Made by a program: the position numbers and the translations under genes. Positions 24,276 through 37,100 of a stretch of 64,000 nt of DNA are shown piece by piece. Under the pieces are notes generated by a model. The model made no database searches. It worked only from the letters and a program-made list of their open reading frames with translations, and was not told where the DNA came from. Source of the DNA: Nilaparvata lugens (Eukaryota > Arthropoda > Insecta > Hemiptera > Delphacidae); contig NC_052511.1 of assembly GCF_014356525.2 (NCBI RefSeq), forward strand, positions 6,942,559 to 7,006,558, written 5' to 3'. Within the stretch, counting starts at the first letter, position 1, and every line of letters starts with the position of its first letter.

Positions 24276-24856
24276 TTAATGTTGGTATATTATACCTATG
24301 ATTATAAGAGTTGGGAGATGTTGATAAATGAGAAGCATTAATGTACAATTGATGAACAAATACTGATAGGGATTAATGAGTTCAGTAACTAATAGCCAAT
24401 TCGTAGAAATCATATTTGGGAATTGGTAAAATTTCATGACTGGACATTATCAAGTAGCCTAATTATTGAAAAATGAAAATTATTATCTTTTTCCATCACG
24501 TTGATAATGACTGTTGAGAGCTGATGGAAGTAGTGAATGATAATTATGATGAATGTAGGCTTATCATTGTGCATCAGTGAATGACTAACTGGGAAAAATT
24601 GGCATGATATAGACCTACTCGATTTGAAAAGAAATATTTAAAAAGTGAGCATGTGCTATTCATACAAATAATATTAAATAAAATATAGAATCATTTTCAA
24701 AACCGTACACAGATAATATTTAAGAGGAAAATAATATTATTCTACTTCGCATTTTGCAGTTTCAATTGACATGAGTTAGAAGATAGAAGCATCTTAAACC
24801 ATGACTTTTGTATCAGTTTACCTGAATAATATTATGAGAATAAAACTCAGTTATAC
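24276..24856. other. AT-rich spacer, nothing recognised
   Basis: No element or gene supported. Confidence 0.4.
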
Positions 24857-25140
24857 TGATTGATTGAGTACTTTATTTATGTAGATTACTATATATACTG
24901 GCTTATACACTTATATACAATAGCTTACAATACAGAAAAATTATAGATGAATTTACATAATATAGACTAAGAAAATAATTATTGAACTGTATATGATATG
25001 AAAAAGCTGTTTGTAATATAATAACTATAGATAATTATATTGTTATGCATCTACATAAATTGGCGGAGCTTTGGACATATCAATGTCCATTCTTCGGAAA
25101 GAATATTAAAATGATCCTCCCCACTAACTTTCTACCAAAC
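24857..25140 (-). mobile_element. LINE 3' end, inverted copy of the 1-907 family
   Basis: Reads TGATTGATTGAGTACTTTAT on the plus strand, the inverse of the (TCAA)n tail and AATAAAGTACTC of the copy at 880-907. Homology continues to about TCCTCCCCACTAACTT, then is 5'-truncated. Confidence 0.85.
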
Positions 25141-25787
25141 TAAGGCCTACAAGTTATAGGCCTATAAGTAGAAATGAAATTTTTCACTGGATATCAATCT
25201 GTTGAAATATAACTCTATTCAAAACTTCGAACTAATTTTTACAGCATTTTAACTGTAGCCTACTCATTAATTATAATTTTAGTTTTACATTTTCCGTTTA
25301 TTCGTGTGCAGTGCTATTTTGTTTTTGTACCCCTATGGGTCTTAGACTCAGTAGAAATTGTCATATTGTATAAATAAATAATTAAGAAAATAATGTTTTT
25401 TGGGGGAAATCCAAGAACCATGATATTATGAAGATAATAAAGTCCTTGAATGTGGAACTCACTGGGATAGGCGTATATATTCAATTGCTTATTGAATTCT
25501 ATTCACTACAAATTTAGGTACTCAATAAGTATTGGAAAGATGAATAATCCCTCATTATTCAGATTATGGAAAGTAAATAAAAATAATACTCAAATATTCA
25601 TTGAAAAGTTTTGCAATAGATGATTTTAATTAAACTGCGAAATTATCAATTCATTTTTAATGGAGTTTTTGATATTGAATTTTCATGTGTAACGATACGA
25701 ATTATTTCGAATTATGATGAAACATAGAGCTTCCAATATTCTTCTGTACTTGAATTTAAGGCTCCATTTCACAGGATTCGGAATGCT

Positions 25788-25874
25788 TCATATTATAATA
25801 TCATTTGGAATAATCGGGTCCGGTTCATTTTGTTGCTTGATATCTTCGTCTAGTTCAATTTTAAATTGCATCAC
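25788..25874 (-). CDS. DUF4485 gene, exon 12 (terminal)
   Basis: After the acceptor CTGTTACAG the frame reads MQFKIELDEDIKQQ and ends PNDIII with TGA at 25788-25790. Codons 443-470. No clear AATAAA was found in the next 300 bases on the minus strand. Confidence 0.7.
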   Translation of the reverse strand: MMQFKIELDEDIKQQNEPDPIIPNDIII

Positions 25875-28130
25875 CTGTAACAGAATTTAGACCATTATTA
25901 GTTGAATCAGATTTATTAGAACTACTGACAACAATTAATATACAGACGAACCTCTCTATAACGAACCTCTACTTAACGAAATCCTCTACACAACGAATTT
26001 TTACCTGGTCCCATCACATTTTGGAGTTTTGGCTGCTTATTTACCTCTATTTAACGAATTTCGGACCTCTCAACAACAAAGTTTTCTCTTGACTTCAACA
26101 TACAAAGTGTAGTGTGTATAGGAAGCAGACGGTTATTTTCAAGGAATTGTTTAGTTTCAGCAGAACGGTCTATAGACTAAAAATAATGGCAATTCAGGTA
26201 GGAAGAAGATAGGGTGGTAGACAGTCAATAGAGGGTGGAACACATGTCGGAAATTAAATGCAAGTTACTGGAAATTAAATTCCAAGAACTTGTCATTATT
26301 GTAGACCAGGCAGGTGAACGACTGTACTTCCCCGTTCTTGCTTTTGTCACATATTTCAATTCTTTGAACTGACTATGATGATGATAGCTGTGACGAACCT
26401 GAGGAGAAGAATCCGTCAGATCAAGAATTCTAGAGGCTTTCAAAATTATCAGGCAAGGATTGAAACTGAAAAATAGTATACTAGACATGTCTGACTGTTT
26501 GAATAGATGTGAGTCGTTTATTGAACATGATTTTTCATTCAAATACAAAATTCAACCGAAAATTACTCACTTTTCTAAATATAAAACATTAAAAAATAGG
26601 AAAGTTGAGTTATTATAGTATTTATTGTGAAGTTATTGACAAAATAAACGTATTTTGCGTTCCATCTAATAGTAGCCTAGTGTAAAGAGTTGAAAAATAT
26701 TGCTACAGAGTATGTACTTTGATTAAACTCTACTAATAGTACAAATCAAGCTTTCTGAAAATAAATTGGTGAGTTTACTTACTTATTACATTCTATAAAT
26801 ATTTAAAAAACATGTTTTTTTAAACAGCATGAATTTTCAAATTTCCATATTAATATTGGCCTAATAGATACCCTACCTACGTTCGCGATGATTATGTTCT
26901 ATGTACCATATTCATTTATTTACCGCCGTGATACGATATTATAAGATCCATAGGATCGTGGCAGTTTTCTTGACAGAAACTCTCAATAACGAATACCTCT
27001 CTGCAGCGAATTTTTTCTCGGGATAATCGACTTCGTTATACAGAGGTTCGACTGTAGTTATCAGATAAGTACGTTTCACGTGAAATAGGTACTACAGTAT
27101 TATAAAATCGAGGAAACATTCAGAGATGAGAGAAAAAGGAATGAGAAAATCAAAGGAAACACATATTTATAATTGTTGTTAGAGAATACATCAGTGCTAA
27201 AAGTTTCTACTTTTTTTTTCATTTGGAATATCAATACCAGCTTCATCATAATATATAGGCTATTTGATACTTCCATATACCACCATATATACAAGGATTT
27301 GGGCGATCTAAGTCACATTTAACCAAAATACCTCATTTTTGTTGTATGCTATCATATGCCTGATGTACGGTATTATTATAGTAGAGTGAATTGATCAACG
27401 GAAACATGAATCAGACCTTTTAGAAAATATGACTTCCCTGATTGGTTCTCGTGAAATTAATCACGGTTAAAATTTAACCGTCTTTTGTGCAACCGGGCCT
27501 TGATCTGTCATATACCCGAATATACTTCATTTGAATCAGAATCTGGAATTCAAATCTTCCAGAATCATTTTCTAAAGCAGTTATCTAAACACAATTTCAC
27601 AGATCACGAGTTTTTGAAGCGCTTAGAAAATTGATAAATTTATCACGTTTTGTTCAGGAAACAGCCATGATGTTGTTATCCACAAACATTTTATATTAAC
27701 TCTGCTATAGTCTAGACACTGTGTTTCATTCAACGTGAATATTAAAAAAAAAAAAACACTTACTTTTTGATGAGTAATTTGGAATCCTTGAGACTGATGA
27801 ACCTCCTCATCAGGAGTGTAATGCATTCCTTATTTCTCATCAAAAAGTAAGTGTTATTCAACTATTTACATGGAAACAGTGTCTAGACTGTGAAATAGTA
27901 TCTTACGTCACAAGGATGGGAAGAGGTCTTTTGCAGGCGAGAATGATGTTTCTAGTCGAGGCGTTATAGCCTCGCAAAAGACATTTACGTCCAAGTAACG
28001 TACACCATTTTTACTTTCCTTGCACTATTACCATAGGTAAGGAAAGTTGCTTTCCAAAAAAAATTAAGGTACCCTAATTTCAAGTTTTCTATACGTTTCA
28101 AGGTCCCCTGAGTCCAAAAACATGATTTTT

Positions 28131-28174
<44 letters not shown>

Positions 28175-31100
28175 TGTGTGTGTGTGTGTGTGTATGTCTG
28201 TGAACACGATAACTCCATTCCTAATCAACCGATTGACTTGAAAATTTAAACTTAAGGTCCTTATACCATGAGGATCTGACAACAAGAAATTCAATAAAAT
28301 TCAATCCAAGATGGCGGACAAAATGGCGGATAATGACTAAAAAACCATGTTTTTCACGGTTTTCTCGAAAACGGCTCTAACGATTTTCTTCAAATTCATA
28401 TCATGGATAGCTATTTAGCCCTATCAACTGACATGAGTCTCATTTCTGGGAAAATTGCAGGAGCTCCGTAATATTCTTGTGAAAAATGGCATATAATCAC
28501 TAAAAAACCATGTTATTCACGGTTTTCTCAAAAACGGCTTTAACGATTTTCTTCAAATTCATACCATGGATAGCTATTTATAAGCCCTATCAACTGACAT
28601 GAGTCTCATTTCTGAGAAAATTGCAGGAGCTCCGTAATATTCTTGAGAAAAATGGCGGATAATTTTCAAAAAATGATGTTTTTCACGATTTTCTCAAAAA
28701 TAACTTGACCGATTTTTTTTTCAAATTCATACCCTGTATAGTTATTCATCAGCTCTATCAACTGGCATGAGTCTCCTTTCTGGGAAACTAATGGGGGGTC
28801 CACCCCATCCTTGAGAAATGGACTTAGTAACCTCCTTCTCGTGCATGAGGTAGCGCGGTTCATAAAAAGAACACATAGTCGAGATATTTCATCTGTAGAA
28901 CAGCTGTTTTGACGACTTAAAAAAAATGACGACTAGAAAAATCATCGAATTTCACAATCTACACAAAGGAAAAAGTACTCTGAAAACAATTATATACACA
29001 CATATACAAAAGTCTGATCGTAGTTTCAAATATGAGCAAGGAAAGTTGTGTGAGTGTACCACACCAGATTTTTTGTCATGATAATCTAAAGAAGAATAAT
29101 TGATAAATAGAAAACATTACTTGATTGTTCTGAAGATACTACAATCATGCATTCTATAAACATAACCCAGGTAGTTTACAAATTCCGGATCAGGAATTTT
29201 GTGGAAGTTGACAAAACTTCCACCTTTAGCACTGAAGGTGTTTTTTGTAGCAGTTTTGCTGTTCCTATTTCGGAACTAGGAAAAATACTCGACTGTAAAG
29301 AAATCATATTGTTTCATTACAGTACAATATACTGTAATGAGAATCATTACTGTTTATTTGTTCTGCAAACAGCTGTTTACAGACTTGATTTCATGCATGG
29401 AAAACAGCTGATAATGAATGACTATGACAAAAAAAGTTATTAACAAATACATCATGTAGCCTATCTATTTTGATTGGGATTTTTATAGCGTTATTGTTTA
29501 GGAAACACAATTACGGTATTTAACATAATATCCTTCGTGTATCTATTTTGAGTGAGATCTTATATGAAATTTATTGAAAATTCACCTCTTGATTTCCTTT
29601 TGATTCGGACTTGAATGTGTCTGTTGCCATGAGACGAGCCTGGTATTTCTCGTCCAAGACTGAAATGATATTCTCCAGCTCTTTCTGTCTGGTAACCGAA
29701 AAGTCAGATATTAGAGTCATCTTCTGCATACACAACTAGAACAGATCAATGATAGACAAAACTCGGTTGAAATTTCAAGTGTTTGGGATGCAGAAGCAGT
29801 TACCTAGAGCTAGAACTATAAGGGCCGGTTCCCAAACTCGGAAATTAGCTAAGTTCTAGAGGTTGAACACTGAACAGGTCTAAGGTCTAGAGACAGAAAA
29901 TTGGCTTTCCGAAACGGGGCGTAGTCGCTGTTTTTATGATAATCTTTATTTTCTCATTTTTACTTTCCTTGTCCTATTACCATAGGTGAGGAAAGTATTG
30001 CTTTCCGAAAAAATTAAGGTACCCAAATTTCTATACGTTTTAAGGTCCCCTGAGTCCAGAAAAGTGGTTTTTGGGTATTGGTCTGTATGTGTGTGTGTGT
30101 ATGAGTGTATGTGTGTCTGTGTACATGATATCTCATCTCCCAATTAACGAAATGACTTGAAATTTGGAACTTATAAGGTCCTTGCAATATAAGGATCCGA
30201 CACGAAAAATTTCGATCGAATGCAATTCAAGATGGCGGCTAAAATGGTGAAAATGTTGTCAAAAACAGGGTTTCTCGCGATTTTATCGAAAACGGCTCCA
30301 ACGATTCTGATAAATTCATACCTACAATAGTCATTGATATAAGTTCTATCAACTGCCACAAGTCCCATATCTGTAAAAATTCCAGGATATCTACCCCATC
30401 TATGCAAAGTTGAATTTTAGATTCCCGATTATCAGGCTTCAGATACAGTTTAAACAGAAAAATTCAGATGGAAAAGATTGAGCATGAAAATATCTACAAT
30501 TAATGTTCAGTAACATTTTTACCTAAAATTGAAAATAAGCTCGAAATTTCAGAAAATGTGATTATTCAATTGCAAACTGTTGGCAACTGTTGATTCGGTT
30601 AAATCATTCACTATGAAGAGATAGCATACCTCGAGTGTCTCCAGCGTTATTGTCCTATCACCAGCTGGCTTAGATCTTTGATCATAGTAGACTTGAGATG
30701 CGCGTGAACACTAGCGTCAGGTGATCAATTTTCATAACGGCAAGGAAAGTTGTGTGAGTGTGCCACACCAGATTTTTATAATTGGAAACGTTTTTCCTTG
30801 ACAAAATGAAAGATTCCTAATAATTCAAAATAGCTGAAACTTTATACTATTTCTTTTTTATTTTATTTTGTGTTCAATTTTCATCATCATCAGTAGCATT
30901 GTTGACACTACAGCCCATGTAGAGCCTTAGCCTTGACAACCACATCCTTCCATCTCTCTCTACTTTCTGCTATTCTTCTCCATCTTCTTACACCCAGTGT
31001 TCGCAAATCCTCCTCCACATCGTCAACCCACCGCTTTCTTGGTCTTCCTTGTAGTTTTCTTCCTCCAGGTTTGCCTTCATTTTCGGCACCCTCCCTTCCA

Positions 31101-34100
31101 GGGTCAATTTTCTAGTTTTTGAAATTTAATTTAATCGTGAACTGCGACTATGCCCCGTTTCGGAAAGCCAATTTTCTGACTCCAGCTGTTTAAAGTCTAG
31201 AACTTAGTTGAATCCCGAGCTCGGAAACCGGCCCAACTGTACTTTCCCCAACAGTATTTCCTAATTTCAATTGAAGAATTTTTATCGAAGTTGACTTTTC
31301 TATAAAATAGTACATTTTTTAATTGATTGTAAAAAATGTGTACATAAAATCCAAGTAACATAAGGTAATTTAATATCTCATGCAATCAATATGTCCAGAA
31401 ATCCAGAGAAATCACTTGATAAAGCACTGCTTGGTATATAAATGGAATAATATTTCCCCTTCATAGGGTAAATATTTTCTACCTTATAATCCATTTTCTC
31501 CCTCCTCTTATTTGGATTCAAAGAAGATGTTAAAAGCGAAATTTTATTAAAAAATAATGATAAAACAATCATTTTCAATTACAAAGTACCTATATGAATA
31601 TTTGAATACAGTAATGGGAGTAGCTGACAGAGTTAATCGTATATTTTCGCATATAATTAGATCTTGAGATCTGAAGCATAGCCACCTCTATTACCTATAT
31701 AAGAGGTGACTATGGCTGAAGTCAACTATATGTCATCAACACAATAAAATTGATTCGTACTAAGTGATTCATGAAAAGCCAAGGAATCGACATAGGCCTA
31801 CTGAAATACTATCAAAATTTGGGAGAAGACAGTTTTGGGCTATGCCTGTTGTCTTCTCCCAATCATATTATATTTATTATAATTATGATCTGTAATTGCC
31901 AATGAAATAAGTAAATAAATAAAATAGCCATTTTAGAGTAAGGTAATATCAATGGATGCTCAATTCTTTGATTTCTGTTAAAAATAATAAAGCGAGACTC
32001 AATTCGTTTGACTAGCCGGCTGGATGAATTTCCAACAGGAATTACAAATTAGGTTGAGTAATAATATCAATAATATAGTAACTCACCTCCAAATCTTTAG
32101 TTTTATTGATGGCGTCGATTTTTCCTTCATATTGTCTAATCTTATCATTCATTTCATTTGTCAAATTGGCCAATTTTATCTTATATTCACTGACCTGTGA
32201 ATAATTGATGAAACAAATATGTGAAATTATAACAATATTTAGTAGTTCTTCCAATACAGTAGGCTACATTATATTATGGAATAGTGATTATTGTATAAAA
32301 TTCACATTGATATTTATGGTATGAGAAGAGTAAAACGATGAAAAAAGTGGCAGTACATCACTGAGTCTCGGTTGCGCAACAGCCGGTTAAATTTTAACCG
32401 TGATTAATTTCACGAGAACCAATAATTAGAGAATGCGTTTTTGAAAAGACGGCCACTCTGATTGGTTCTCGTGGAATTAATCACGGGTTAAATTCAACCG
32501 GCTGTTGTGCAACCGGCACTGAGAAGTGTTAATTGGAGAAAAATGGTTCATTTTACAATCATTATTTATAATGGAAGGTTCAAATTTACAGTGATCACAT
32601 ATTATTTTGACTGTACATTTTTGTGATCATAAATAATATTAATTGTTACCGGGATTAAAACCTCATATTTAGATTATATACTGGTTTAATAACTATTCAA
32701 ATTAGGAATAGAAACAGTTTTGTATTAATTCTGATGTTTCTCTTTTTTATCATATTCTTCTGATTCGATGAATTATCAATGGAATAATATTGATGAAATA
32801 AAAAAACCCTGAAGATGATGTGGAACATCAAAACTAGTTGTTATAATTATTTGAGTTTTTAATCTATAATTTTATATTATCGGCTGTAATTAGGCTATAA
32901 TTTTATAGGCTGATGAAGCTCCTCTTCAGGAGTGAAATGCATTCCTCAAGACTCAAAAAAAGTAAGTGTTTTCTCAAATATTTACAAGTAACACAGTGTC
33001 AGAACTTTAACAAAGTTATTATATAGTGTTTCGTCATAGAAAGCAACTTCAATATAATTTTATATTAATTTCAAAAAGGGTACTATAATTCTATTTTAAA
33101 AATTAATTAAATAAATATCACTTTACTCCACCTCTGTTTTGAGCTGCAGTTTCTCTTCACCGTTATCCTTTATCGAGGTTTCTTTCATCTTTCTGATTTC
33201 GTTTTTCATCCTATCACAATCTTCTTGCAAACGATTTTTCAGTTGAGCAATCTATAAAATTATTCATTTATTTGTGGATACAATCATAAATCTTATAAAT
33301 ATGATTGGAAAGGAACAATAGGCTTGGCCCAAAACTATTCCATTTCCAAATTTTGATAATTAATAACATGTCCAAAAAATAGGTTATTTTTCTACTGTAA
33401 AAAGTTCAAGTTAAAGTTATATTTTAAAAATAGGTCATTAATTTTTCTACTGTAAAAAGTTCAAGTTCAAGTTATTTCGTCCAAATTTTCGTCGAAAAGC
33501 TTTGAATTTAGAAGATTTAAAACACCAAATGCTTGGACCAATTAATATGCTACTTGTTAAAAAATAATTTCATAGTACCCTTTTGTTTTTAAAAACAAAT
33601 TTATATAAAGTAGCCCTAATAAAATATGTTATTAGTGAATAATTTGCATATAAAAGGTTGAAAACTCAATGAGAGAGAACCGGTACAGATGTTTCCATCA
33701 CATTCTCCTATTCGACAAATATAATATTAAGTTGTAGCGTGAATATTGATGTTTTGTGGAACTTTCCCATAATTGAAGAGACTTGAAAAAAGAATCCACT
33801 TTATTTTAATAAGAATATTATTATTTTACAGTTACTGTGAAATGATAATTATTAAAATATAATAATATAGAATATACATTAATATATATATAATATATAT
33901 AGTATATTAGACACAGTAACTGTAAAATAATAATCTTTATTAAAATAAAGTTGATTTTCGACAACATTTCAAGTCTCTAATTTTGAACTATTTTCGACCA
34001 CACTACAGTCTAATATTCAAAATCAGTTATTATTTTAACTAATATATATTCAAATAATTGACCGAGCGAAGTGAGGTCTAAGATTCAAGTCGACGGTTTG

Positions 34101-37100
34101 GCATTTCTCTTTATGTTAAAATATGTTTATAATGTTGCGCATTTACGGCGAAACACGGTAATATATTATCATGAAATTTGACAGGCATGTTCCTTTTTTA
34201 ATTGCGCGTCGACGTATATACAAGATTTTTTGGGAATTTTGCATTCCAAGGATATTATAAAAGGAAGAAGGAGCCTCCTTCATACGCTAATATTAGAGTA
34301 AAAATCAGATTATAGAATAATTTATTATTCATCATGAATCAGCTGTCGAGTTGATTATAAATATTGCATGCCATGACGCATGCATCAATTCAATATCTCA
34401 ATGTAACTTGGTATAAAATCAGCTGCTGTGCAGAATATAAATTGCATGCTTCATTGAATGCAATTTTTATGCACTATTAAATGAACTATTGATTGCGTGC
34501 AATAACGCATGCAATTAATAACTAAAATAACATAGTATTGTCTCTCGAACTTTCTCTGCTTTGAACTTAGGCTGTCCTGTTGACAGTATGTCTTGAAGGA
34601 GATTAGCTTTTGATGTTAGCATTTCTGATACACCAACCCGAACAGTCATTAGCCGTTTTCACACCGATATCTCACCGACACGACATACAGACAGGATTTA
34701 CTCTGATGGTTAGTATAAGAGGAGGCTGCGGTTTATAACTGCGCGAGGTCTACTGTTCACAGAACTACTAGTAAATAATATTCAAATACACACATGTAAG
34801 TATACTAGTTTTAATAACTAATATTCAAAAATTAGACTGTAGTGTCATCGAAAATAGTCCAAAACGGATGGAACTTTTGCAGATCGTCTCATGAGAACTT
34901 TATTCATGAGAACTTTATTCATGAGAACTTTTGCAGTTCGTCATGAATATAGTGACGAGTCTCTTATTCAATTCGACAGTAGATAGTTTCCAATAGATAG
35001 AAATAGAATAGAATATTATTGTACTGTGTCCGCTATATATTGTCAATGTAAATTTGTTATATGGAAATGTTATATTGTGCAAATTGTGAATGTAAACATT
35101 TTTATTGAGTAGGATAATCAACTCAATTAGAATAAGAAGAAGGATACTGCACAGTTAAGGCTGTGCAAAGCTAAAAATAAACTTTCTACTGGTGATATTT
35201 CTCAAAGTTTTTCGTTTCGTATACTATCAAGCTATCAAAATGAAAAGGTTCTCTCAGGAAAACATTTTTTCCGATCATTACTTTTTGAGATATGAGCGCC
35301 TAAAGTTTAAATTTTTGGGACAGAACATTTCAAGTTCGGTAAGAGATAAATCCATGAGATTTCGAGGATAGATTCTTCATGGTAGGCCATTGTTGATCTA
35401 ATAAAACAAAATTTTCCTGAAAATATCAATTTTTGATAAAGTTATATTCAATTTACTAAAAATGACCAAAAATAAGTTCTAGTTGAGTTATTTTCGGTCA
35501 TTTTTGGTAAATTGAATAACTTTCTCAAAAATTGATATTTTCAGAAAATTTCTGTTTTATTAGATCAACAATACCATGAAGAATCTATACTCTAAATCTC
35601 ATGGATTTATCTCTTACCAAACTTGAAATGTTCTGTCCCAAAAATTTAAACTTTAGGCGCTCTTATCTCAAATAGTAATGATCGGAAAAAAATGTTTTCC
35701 TGAGAAAACTTTTTCATTTTGATAGCTTGATAGTATACAAATCAAAAAACTTTGAAAAATATCACCAGTAGAAAGTTTATTTTTAGCCTTTGCACAGCCT
35801 TAATATGTGAAAAACGTTATCAACCGTTCTAAGCTTTAATCCTTGAATGCTCAAGATTGAGAAATACCTTATTGTACGGTATACAACGCATATAGCAAAC
35901 TCTTGATTATTTTTATTAATCGAAATAGTAGGGTACGAAACCAGAAATATATCGGATACTGGATGTATATTAATTTAAAGTCAATCAAATTCTCTCTACA
36001 GACCACCTGTAGCTCATAATAAAAGGTATTTTCATTCAAAGTTCCCTTCAAATTATATAGTGAACATATTTTCCAAAGAAATTTAAACCAAAAACCCATC
36101 TCATTCCCTCACCATCTAACAAAATCTTATAAAAAACCTATCTCATCAATTAATAAACATGGAGAAAAGTCAAAACGCACCTCTTTATCCTGAATGCTTA
36201 TCTTCTCTTCATATTTGTCTGTCGTTTCTTTGATATTCTTTTCCAATTTTTCATTCATTTTTGTCAAAACTGAACGCTGTCAACAAAGGAAAAAATTATT
36301 GTAGGTTTTGTATAAAAGAAAATGGTGAAAATTCACTTTTAGGATGTGATACATGTTCTAAGCATCTCACATCAATATATTAAATTGTTCTATTTATATG
36401 TTATTCTTGCTATGTAGAGTAATATTGATCGAAACTCTGCCAAGTTATCAAATAAAGACTTATTCTATTCTATTGGATAGGTAGGTATATATAAGGGCTA
36501 CACCATTCTCCTACAATAATAGATTGCAGCTATAGGTAGCGTAGGTATCGGGGTATACAAAAATAAATGATCACATATTGGTCGAAACTTTGCCAAGTCA
36601 TCAAATAAAGTCTCATTTTATTCTATTCTATTGAATAGGTATATTAACATTTTGCTTGAGAATAATTATTTCTCAAATTATCATCGACATATCTATATAG
36701 TAGCATAGAGAAACAATAGCATAAGTAGATATCCCATGGTATAGGGCGTTTATGTCGCAACTTTTACTGTTATCTTTAGCTGATAGTCCACGTAGTTCTT
36801 TCCTGTGAAGCTTTATGACACTGGTAGTCTCTCATATTGTGCCGTTCATACACTCTTACCCGGTCAAAACAGTAAAACTCGACAATAATCAACAGTAATC
36901 GGCTTGAGATAACAGTAAAAGTTGCGACGTAAACGCCCTATACCATGAGATATCTACTTACGCTATTGTTTCTCTATGATAGTAGCCTATTGAAAAGTTT
37001 AAAGATTCAAGATTTCACCTCTGATTTGAGATTTCTGTTGGAATTTTGGTATTCTTCAATTTTCTTCAGGTAATTGCTTTCCATATCTGAGTATCTTGCT

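Larger units (their letters stand above)
29821..31235. mobile_element. TIR element in intron 10, split by a nested repeat
   Basis: Left end AGGGCCGGTTCCCAAACTCG, through TTAGCTAAGTTCTAGAGG and AGAAAATTGGCTTTCCGAAA, repeats inverted at 31145-31235 (TTTCGGAAAGCCAATTTTCT, then TCGGAAACCGGCCC). The two ends enclose the repeat at 29957-30778 and a LINE fragment. Confidence 0.6.

Noticed and set aside
26225..26548. 107-codon minus frame
   Set aside because: Lies in the Tigger-type element, opposite the likely transposase remnant.
29147..29443. 98-codon plus frame in intron 11
   Set aside because: No recognisable motif, no splice signals, and low-complexity flanks; could be chance in this composition.
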